In this document: in pieces, positions 1 to 4,956 of the stretch
How positions within the stretch are numbered: the first letter of the stretch is position 1
How the letters are laid out: each line of letters begins with the position of its first letter
Assembly: GCA_030603605.1 (NCBI GenBank)
Contig: JAUVXN010000061.1
Location: 1 to 7,389, forward strand
From: Dehalococcoidales bacterium
GTDB lineage: Bacteria > Chloroflexota > Dehalococcoidia > Dehalococcoidales > RBG-16-60-22
DNA: 7,389 nt
Direction of reading: 5' to 3'
Notes under the pieces: generated by a model
Database searches by the model: none
Told to the model about the DNA's origin: nothing
What the model saw: only the letters and a program-made list of their open reading frames with translations
Position numbers and translations under genes: made by a program

Positions 1-684
1 GAGAGCACCTTCCAGAACTTGCGGCGGGGACTGGCGACCATCAGGCGACTTCCCTTCATCGAACCACATGCTCCGACTAACGCTGTTAAACATATTTTGG
101 ACCATCTTGACCGGGGTATGAACGTGGTCCTGGAATTTGGCAGATATACTGATATTACCGCCTATACTCTGGTGGCTAACTTGCTGACCCGTCGTATTCA
201 TACTCAGTATCGGGACAGGATGGAGAAGGCGATGGGAGAGGATATTGCCAAACCTACGCCATTGGTGATAACTATTGAGGAGGCACACCGATTCCTCAAT
301 CCAGAGCTGGCCAGCCAGACCATATTCGGCACCATTGCTCGTGAAATGCGCAAGTATAATGTTACCCTGCTGGTGATTGACCAGCGTCCCAGTGGCATTG
401 ATGCCGAGGTTATGTCTCAGATGGGGACTAAAATAACCTGCCTTTTGGACAACGAGCGGGACGTTGACAGCGTCCTCGCCGGTATCTCCGGCAAGAGTGA
501 ACTCAAATCGGTACTGTCCCGGCTGGAATCGAAGCAGCAGGCACTTATCTTTGGTCATGCCGTGCCGATGCCAGCGCCAATCCGCATCCGGGAGTATGGC
601 TCCGCCCAGTCCTATCAGGACTTTACCTCTGGCGGACAAATTAAGGGACAGACCGAAAAAGATATTGAGGAGTTGTGGGAATAG
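1..684 (+). CDS. HerA-type DNA-translocating ATPase, C-terminal part (5' truncated by window edge)
   Basis: The reading frame is open from base 1, so the gene starts outside the window; 227 codons remain. HerA-family ATPases are hexameric motors that usually work with the NurA nuclease in DNA end resection. The visible part holds a Walker B segment (ITIEEAH, about residues 90-96 of the visible part). It is followed by the family-typical stretch IAREMRKYNVTLLVIDQRPS, then GIDAEVMSQMGTKI, which fits the HerA sensor and arginine region. The C-terminal end (LIFGHAVPMPAPIRIREY) also fits the family. The Walker A motif must lie upstream. NurA is not visible, so a repair role is unproven; related DUF87 ATPases serve other processes. 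The next gene follows after 35 bp, which suggests co-transcription. The family call is firm and the exact role is not. Confidence 0.85.
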   Translation, partial: ESTFQNLRRGLATIRRLPFIEPHAPTNAVKHILDHLDRGMNVVLEFGRYTDITAYTLVANLLTRRIHTQYRDRMEKAMGEDIAKPTPLVITIEEAHRFLNPELASQTIFGTIAREMRKYNVTLLVIDQRPSGIDAEVMSQMGTKITCLLDNERDVDSVLAGISGKSELKSVLSRLESKQQALIFGHAVPMPAPIRIREYGSAQSYQDFTSGGQIKGQTEKDIEELWE

Positions 685-719
685 AGATATTTAAGACCAT
701 GATTGGTTGGTAAGGTAGA

Positions 720-1232
720 ATGTCAATGTGGCTCAAGCGTTATAAGCATTGGATAGGTGTATGGGCAACCATGCTCCTGGGGCTCATTTTTGTTGCCGCC
801 GGTCTGGGTAAATTAGCCTACCGACCCGAAGCTTTTCTCTTTGCCCCTGACTTTTTTCCATCGGCTTTGGTTAGGGCTTTTCTTATTTGGCTTCCTGGCA
901 TAGAAATTATAATTGGCGTACTGTTAATCACCGGCATTGCGGCTAAGTTTGTCGCTAGTTTTTCCTCGGTGCTGATTGCTGGCTTCATCGCCAATAATAG
1001 CTTGTTGCTCAAGCTTGGAATGGGGGATGAGCCCTGTGGCTGTTTCGGCATGGCGGAAACACTAGCCCAGGAAAGGCTCTCAGTGATAGGCGCATTGTAC
1101 CTGGACGTGGTAATGGTGGCTTTGGTCGTGGTTATCCTGTTCTGCTATCAGCGCAGTTTCTTCAATATTTACCCCTGGTTTTTAAGAAGAGGCAAGATTG
1201 CGGAGAAAAAAGATTGGTCTGGCTCTGGGTAG
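720..1232 (+). CDS. MauE/DoxX-type integral membrane protein
   Basis: This is a 170-residue protein with about four membrane spans (roughly residues 14-30, 55-75, 78-98 and 122-142). The first span carries the GLGKL signature seen in DoxX and MauE proteins (residues 28-32). A CGCFG motif sits at 106-110, just before the last span, and is the hallmark of MauE-like members. MauE itself is needed for maturation of methylamine dehydrogenase. Outside mau operons these proteins are thought to act in thiol-disulfide or quinone-linked redox chemistry, but that is inference here. No mau structural gene or thioredoxin-like partner is visible. The ATG at 720 follows a modest ribosome site (TAAGG). The last 35 bp overlap the start of the patatin gene in another frame, which suggests translational coupling. 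Confidence 0.75.
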   Translation: MSMWLKRYKHWIGVWATMLLGLIFVAAGLGKLAYRPEAFLFAPDFFPSALVRAFLIWLPGIEIIIGVLLITGIAAKFVASFSSVLIAGFIANNSLLLKLGMGDEPCGCFGMAETLAQERLSVIGALYLDVVMVALVVVILFCYQRSFFNIYPWFLRRGKIAEKKDWSGSG

Positions 1233-2010
1233 TGGTGCCGCTAGAGGGCTGGCTCATATCGGGGCACTGGAAGTCCTGGGAAAAGAAGGTATCCCTATTG
1301 ATATGATTGCTGGCACCAGTGCTGGTGCTGCCGTTGGCGCCCTTTATGCCCAGGGTAAAGATGTCAGCCAGATAAAAGAGTTGGCACTAAACATGGGTTG
1401 GAAGAAGCTAGCACCCCTGATAGACCTCTCCCTCCCCAAAACCGGCTTTATTAAGGGCAGGAAAATTAAGGACTTGCTGGCACTGATTGTTGGTGGCGAC
1501 ATAAAATTTAGCGACTTAAAAATACCTTTGGCTTGTGTGGCTACTGATATAGATACCGGTGAAGAGGTCGTGATTGACAGCGGTTCGGTGCTGGAAGCGG
1601 TGAGAGCCACTATTTCTATTCCGGCAATATTTACTTTAGTTAAATGGAAGGGCAGGTATCTGGTTGACGGCGGCTTGGTGAACCCGGTGCCGGTGAGTGT
1701 GGTTAAACGGATGGGGGCAGATTTTATCATTGCCGTTAATGTAATACCTGACGCTGCTGACCGAGCTCATCAGGTGGACAAGGAGAATTACAAAGAACCC
1801 AATATCATCAATATCATAATGCAAGCTATATATATTGGTAGTTACTCACTGGTCAGGTCTAGCCTGGAGGAGGCTGATATAGTTATTGAACCCAATGTGG
1901 CGCATGTTGGCTCTGGTGATTTCCACCATGCCCAGGAATGCATTCTCCAGGGTGAGCTGGCCGCCCAAGCCTCTATCCCTGAAATAAAGAGAAAGTTAGG
2001 AAATCTCTAG
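1198..2010 (+). CDS. Patatin-like phospholipase, RssA/NTE type
   Basis: This 270-residue serine hydrolase has the complete patatin catalytic set. It has a glycine-rich oxyanion loop (GSGAARG, residues 11-17), the nucleophile elbow GTSAG with Ser41, and the DGG motif with Asp157 as the other half of the Ser-Asp dyad. Family members hydrolyse acyl esters of membrane lipids. The length is close to that of bacterial RssA proteins. No signal peptide is seen, so it is probably cytosolic or peripheral on the membrane. The only usable start is TTG at 1198: an in-frame TAA at 1183-1185 bounds it upstream, and a GAAGAGG ribosome site lies 5 bp before it. The start lies inside the 3' end of the MauE-like gene. 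The physiological substrate cannot be told from sequence. Confidence 0.9.
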   Translation: MRRKKIGLALGSGAARGLAHIGALEVLGKEGIPIDMIAGTSAGAAVGALYAQGKDVSQIKELALNMGWKKLAPLIDLSLPKTGFIKGRKIKDLLALIVGGDIKFSDLKIPLACVATDIDTGEEVVIDSGSVLEAVRATISIPAIFTLVKWKGRYLVDGGLVNPVPVSVVKRMGADFIIAVNVIPDAADRAHQVDKENYKEPNIINIIMQAIYIGSYSLVRSSLEEADIVIEPNVAHVGSGDFHHAQECILQGELAAQASIPEIKRKLGNL

Positions 2011-2038
2011 TTTCCTTTTTCAGTTAACCCTACAGTGT

Positions 2039-2067
2039 TTGACAGGAGTATATTTATATTTTATAAT
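2039..2067 (+). promoter_or_regulatory. Consensus sigma-70-type promoter of fur
   Basis: A perfect -35 (TTGACA, 2039-2044) and a perfect -10 (TATAAT, 2062-2067) are separated by exactly 17 bp. The predicted transcription start is near 2074, at the left edge of the Fur-box-like inverted repeat. This placement suggests that a bound repressor would block initiation or early elongation. Confidence 0.85.
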
Positions 2068-2073
2068 TGTTAT

Positions 2074-2094
2074 TGCAAATGAGAAGCATTAGCA
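2074..2094 (+). promoter_or_regulatory. Fur-box-like operator before fur
   Basis: This is an inverted repeat, TGCAAATG, 5 bp (AGAAG), CATTAGCA, with seven of eight positions paired between the half sites. The AAATGAGAA and CATT core resembles known Fur boxes. It lies directly downstream of the consensus -10 and spans the predicted transcription start. By its position next to a Fur-family gene it is probably an autoregulatory operator. Confidence 0.7.
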
Positions 2095-2118
2095 TTAATG
2101 CCAAAAGGTGATATCGGG

Positions 2119-2544
2119 ATGCTAACTACCAGCCGTAAAACATTGAATGCAGCCGGGAAGAGGGTTACCAATCAGCGTGCCTTAATTATGGAGATTATCC
2201 GGCAGGGAGAGGGGCATCTTGACGCTGACGAAATCTATCGCCGGGCTCGCGAAAGGGTGTCACGCCTTAGCCTGTCCACTGTCTATCGAACCCTGCTGAT
2301 GCTCAAGAAACTGGGTTTAGTGGAGGAACTCCATTTTGGTGAGGAACACCATCATTATGAGCTGAAGCCATCGGCTGAACATCATCACTTGATATGTCTC
2401 GGCTGTGGTCGGGTTATTGAATTTCACTACCCACTATCTCGTTACATAAAAAGGAGCGTCCCTGAGGCTAAAGGCTTTGACATCGCTGAAACTGAGGTTC
2501 GCATGAGTGGTTATTGTTCCAAGTGTCGGCAGAGTCGAAAATAA
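2119..2544 (+). CDS. fur: Ferric uptake regulator, Fur family
   Basis: This is a metal-responsive repressor that binds as a dimer to Fur boxes and most likely controls iron uptake, given the feoAB neighbours. From this start it has 141 residues. The winged-helix recognition region is about residues 51-68 (SLSTVYRTLLMLKKLGLV). Two CxxC pairs (Cys93/Cys96 and Cys133/Cys136) form the structural zinc site. Regulatory-site residues His33, Glu81, His88 and His90 are present at the same numbers as in E. coli Fur. The residues matching E. coli His87, Asp89, Glu108 and His125 are Glu, His, Arg and Thr. The ATG at 2119 has a good ribosome site (AAGGTGAT, 2105-2112, 6 bp spacing). An in-frame ATG at 2098 would add seven residues but abuts the operator and lacks a ribosome site. 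A PerR or Zur role is possible but less likely. Confidence 0.88.
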   Translation: MLTTSRKTLNAAGKRVTNQRALIMEIIRQGEGHLDADEIYRRARERVSRLSLSTVYRTLLMLKKLGLVEELHFGEEHHHYELKPSAEHHHLICLGCGRVIEFHYPLSRYIKRSVPEAKGFDIAETEVRMSGYCSKCRQSRK

Positions 2545-2561
2545 TTCTTTGTCTTGTTTGT

Positions 2562-2582
2562 GGTAAATAAGAAACATTTGTA
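2562..2582 (+). promoter_or_regulatory. Second Fur-box-like operator, before feoA
   Basis: This is a degenerate copy of the operator in front of fur. The two match at 15 of 19 positions over AAATAAGAAACATTTGTAT (2565-2583) when aligned with 2077-2095. The right half site CATTTGTA pairs well with the TGCAAATG half of the first copy. The left half (GGTAAATA) is weaker. It overlaps a candidate -35 for feoA, which fits repression of Fe(II) uptake when iron is plentiful. Confidence 0.5.
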
Positions 2583-2605
2583 TCTAATAGCAAGTAATTT
2601 ATACA
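2578..2605 (+). promoter_or_regulatory. Candidate weak promoter of feoAB
   Basis: A partial -35 (TTGTAT, 2578-2583) and a -10-like TATACA (2600-2605) are separated by 16 bp. It is far less perfect than the other promoters in the window. The 83-bp fur-feoA gap shows no terminator-like hairpin, so feoAB may also be read from the fur promoter. Confidence 0.4.
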
Positions 2606-2627
2606 AAAGACTAGGAAGGTATGATTT

Positions 2628-2870
2628 ATGACAGATGTAAAGATAGTAACTCTGGGCCAGATGCAATCCGGGCGGAGCGGTAAAGTAGTTGAAATCCAAG
2701 GCGGGCATGGGCTGGTTAATCGCCTCAGCGCTCTAGGCATTAGGCCGGGTAAGAAGATAACCAAGGTTAGTTCTATGCTTATGCGAGGACCAGTAACTAT
2801 CCAGTCAGGTAATACTCAAATTGCTGTTGGTTTTGGCATGGCTAGTAGGATAATAGTTGAGTTAGATTAA
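2628..2870 (+). CDS. feoA: Ferrous iron transport protein FeoA
   Basis: This 80-residue protein folds as an SH3-like domain in its family and works as a cytosolic partner of the FeoB permease. The family pattern is clear: an N-terminal strand with GQMQSG, the segment NRLSALGIRPG (about residues 32-42) and a closing strand with AVGFGMASRIIVEL. The length is typical of stand-alone FeoA. The ATG at 2628 follows AGGAAGGT (2613-2620) at 7 bp spacing. feoB starts 7 bp after the feoA stop, the usual Feo arrangement, and no feoC is seen. Regulation by Fur is suggested by the operator-like repeat just upstream. Confidence 0.9.
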   Translation: MTDVKIVTLGQMQSGRSGKVVEIQGGHGLVNRLSALGIRPGKKITKVSSMLMRGPVTIQSGNTQIAVGFGMASRIIVELD

Positions 2871-2877
2871 GTAAGAT

Positions 2878-4584
2878 ATGAAGATACTCTTGATGGGCAA
2901 TCCGAATGTGGGTAAGAGCGTTGTTTTCTCCCGTCTAACCGGAGTCCATGTAATCGCTTCCAATTATCCCGGCACCACGGTGAGCTATACGCACGGTTTT
3001 ATGAAGGTGGGAGAAAAGGAGGCTGAAGTCATTGATGTGCCTGGCACTTACACCCTGGAGCCCACTACTGAAGCTGAGGAAATAGCTTTAAAGATGCTTG
3101 ACACCGGGGATGTAGTTATCAATGTGATTGATGCCACCAATCTGGAGAGAAATCTCAATTTAACTTTGCAATTACTGGAAAAGGAAACCCCGATGATAGT
3201 CGCCTTGAATATCTGGGACGATGTTGAACATCGGGGAATACATATTGATTTAAGCCGACTTGAAGAGCTACTGGGCGTGCCGGTTATTCCCACTGTAGCC
3301 ATAACCGGAGAAGGAATAAAAAAACTGGCAGAAAGTATCCCTCGTGCCACTTCACCTAAGTTTCCGCCACGTAGTCATGATGAGCGCTGGGCTGTTATTG
3401 GTAATATTATTGACCAGGTTCAGCGTGTCACACACCGCCATCACACCTGGCTGGAGCGCTTGGAGGATGCCAGTGTGAAGCCTCTGACCGGCGGTTTTAT
3501 CGCTTTAGCTGTTCTAGCTGGTACCTTTCTGGTGGTCCGTTTCATCGGCGAGAGCCTGATTGGCTATGTATTTGACCCCCTATTTGATGTTCTATGGACG
3601 CCGCTAATATTGCAATTAAGCAGTCTCCTCGGCGGTTCCGGTTTTCTACACAGTGCTTTGATAGGTAATATAGTCGGCGGCGAAGTGAACTATGTTGAAT
3701 CATTTGGACTGCTGACTACAGGACTCTACGTACCTTTCGCTATGGTTTTGCCTTACATCGTCTCTTTTTACTTTATGCTGGGCTTGCTTGAGGATATCGG
3801 CTATCTGCCGCGACTAGCTGTTCTAATGGATACCATTATGCACCGCCTGGGATTGCACGGTTATGCTATCATTCCTACTCTATTAGGATTTGGCTGCAAT
3901 GTGCCGGCCGTTTTAGCTACCCGTATTCTGGAAAGTAAGCGGGAAAGATTTATTGCCGCAACACTGATATCTATTGCCATCCCCTGTGCTGCTCTGCAGG
4001 CAATGGTTTTTGGCTTGGTTGGAGAACGTGGGTGGCAGTATGTAGCTATTGTCTACGGGACACTATTTATAGTGTGGGTTGTTCTGGGGTTTATACTTAA
4101 CCGGTTTGTTAAAGGATTCAGCCCGGAGCTACTAATAGAGATACCACCATATCGTCTGCCATTATGGCGAACCGTGTTACTAAAATTATGGATGAGAGTC
4201 TATGGTTTCTTGAAGGAAGCCATTCCCATAATTTTAGCTGCGGTTCTGGCAATAAATATGCTTTATGCCCTGGGTGTATTCGATGCCATCGCCAATTTTA
4301 CCGCACCGGTGGTGACCGGCCTTCTGGGGCTACCCAAGGAGGCAGTGGTGGCTTTAGTCGTTGGCTTCCTGCGCAAGGATGTAGCTATAGGTATGCTGGC
4401 TCCTTTAGCGTTAACTTCTGGGCAACTGGTCGTTGGCTGCGTGGTTTTAGCTATGTTTTTCCCCTGTATCGCTACCTTTGTTGTCCTTCTCCGGGAACTG
4501 GGTGTTACCGGCATGCTTAAGGCGGCAGGAATAATGGTCACCACTGCCCTATTGGTGGGAGGACTATTGAACTTAATCCTATAG
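2878..4584 (+). CDS. feoB: Ferrous iron permease FeoB (short form)
   Basis: FeoB is a cytoplasmic-membrane Fe(II) transporter with an N-terminal GTPase domain. The G motifs are visible: G1 GNPNVGKS (7-14), G2 YPGTT (30-34), G3 DVPG (53-56), G4 NIWD (111-114) and a G5-like AITGEG (141-146). The membrane part starts near residue 204 and carries the FeoB signatures EDIGYLPRLAVLMD (305-318), GCNVPAVLATR with Cys340 (gate 1), GFLRKDVA (496-503) and PCIATF with Cys530 (gate 2). At 568 residues it is shorter than most FeoB proteins. The loss is mainly in the linker between G5 and the membrane part, only about 55 residues, where a helical GDI domain normally sits. The start has no good ribosome site and probably relies on coupling from feoA, 7 bp away. 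Confidence 0.93.
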   Translation: MKILLMGNPNVGKSVVFSRLTGVHVIASNYPGTTVSYTHGFMKVGEKEAEVIDVPGTYTLEPTTEAEEIALKMLDTGDVVINVIDATNLERNLNLTLQLLEKETPMIVALNIWDDVEHRGIHIDLSRLEELLGVPVIPTVAITGEGIKKLAESIPRATSPKFPPRSHDERWAVIGNIIDQVQRVTHRHHTWLERLEDASVKPLTGGFIALAVLAGTFLVVRFIGESLIGYVFDPLFDVLWTPLILQLSSLLGGSGFLHSALIGNIVGGEVNYVESFGLLTTGLYVPFAMVLPYIVSFYFMLGLLEDIGYLPRLAVLMDTIMHRLGLHGYAIIPTLLGFGCNVPAVLATRILESKRERFIAATLISIAIPCAALQAMVFGLVGERGWQYVAIVYGTLFIVWVVLGFILNRFVKGFSPELLIEIPPYRLPLWRTVLLKLWMRVYGFLKEAIPIILAAVLAINMLYALGVFDAIANFTAPVVTGLLGLPKEAVVALVVGFLRKDVAIGMLAPLALTSGQLVVGCVVLAMFFPCIATFVVLLRELGVTGMLKAAGIMVTTALLVGGLLNLIL

Positions 4585-4773
4585 CTATTGACCAGTGACG
4601 AAGTTGGCATATAGAATTTCGATTATTTCCGCTCACATTTATCTTTATCTTACCCTTTTATCTTGCCATCCCCCTTTCTGCGGAATTTGTTCCCCGGCGA
4701 GTTCTTCAAGTAGATGGCGACCTGGAATTTGCTGAGGCAGCCTTTAAAAAGAGTGGCAAAGGTATACATTGTC
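4585..4773 (+). other. Non-coding stretch after feoB
   Basis: This stretch, from the feoB stop to the first TRAP promoter, holds no gene I can support. It is pyrimidine-rich at about 4626-4680, and a 6-bp inverted repeat (TTCCGC 4627-4632, GCGGAA 4680-4685) encloses 47 bp. No convincing intrinsic terminator for feoB is seen. The start-less reading frame through it is discussed under rejected items. Confidence 0.5.
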
Positions 4774-4802
4774 TTGACAAACTTTGAAAATATATTTATA
4801 AT
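4774..4802 (+). promoter_or_regulatory. Promoter P1 of the TRAP operon
   Basis: A perfect TTGACA (4774-4779) and a perfect TATAAT (4797-4802) are separated by 17 bp in an A/T-rich context. The predicted transcript start is near 4809, giving a leader of about 145 nt before the binding-protein gene. Confidence 0.85.
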
Positions 4803-4816
4803 TTTCGCTGGGAGTC

Positions 4817-4845
4817 TTGACAGGGTAAAGTTAAGGTGTTATCAT
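4817..4845 (+). promoter_or_regulatory. Promoter P2 of the TRAP operon (tandem)
   Basis: TTGACA (4817-4822), 17 bp, then TATCAT (4840-4845), one mismatch from consensus. It lies 43 bp downstream of P1, and both -35 elements share the longer string GTCTTGACA. The predicted start is near 4852. P2 sits within the leader made from P1. Confidence 0.65.
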
Positions 4846-4956
4846 TACCACACTCGCTTATGTTTGTTAGTTAATTTGGACAAGAGGGGGGTGGTGCTTA
4901 TGAAAGTATGAGGTGGTTGTGAGGTTGGTAATTCCAAGTCTTAAGGAGGTAAATTG

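Noticed and set aside
1344..1730. 128-codon minus-strand frame opposite the patatin gene
   Set aside because: It is an antisense shadow of a gene with an intact catalytic dyad and has no ribosome site or family match.
4164..4520. 118-codon + strand frame inside feoB
   Set aside because: It overlaps conserved FeoB membrane segments in another frame and does not read like a family protein.
4627..4685. Inverted repeat TTCCGC / GCGGAA as feoB terminator
   Set aside because: The stem has only 6 bp around a 47-bp loop with no T tract, too weak to call.
4599..4787. Start-less + strand frame ending ...DGDLEFAEAAFKKSGKGIHC and then LDKL before a stop
   Set aside because: The peptide looks protein-like, with a hydrophobic stretch followed by a charged one, but it has no ATG, GTG or TTG and no recognisable family. 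Its end runs into promoter P1. It could be a gene remnant but cannot be supported.
4714..4911. 65-codon + strand reading frame in the TRAP upstream region
   Set aside because: It runs through both tandem promoters and the leader, has no ribosome site at its ATG and resembles no protein family. Only its last three codons (ATG AAA GTA) have a plausible start signal, reported separately.
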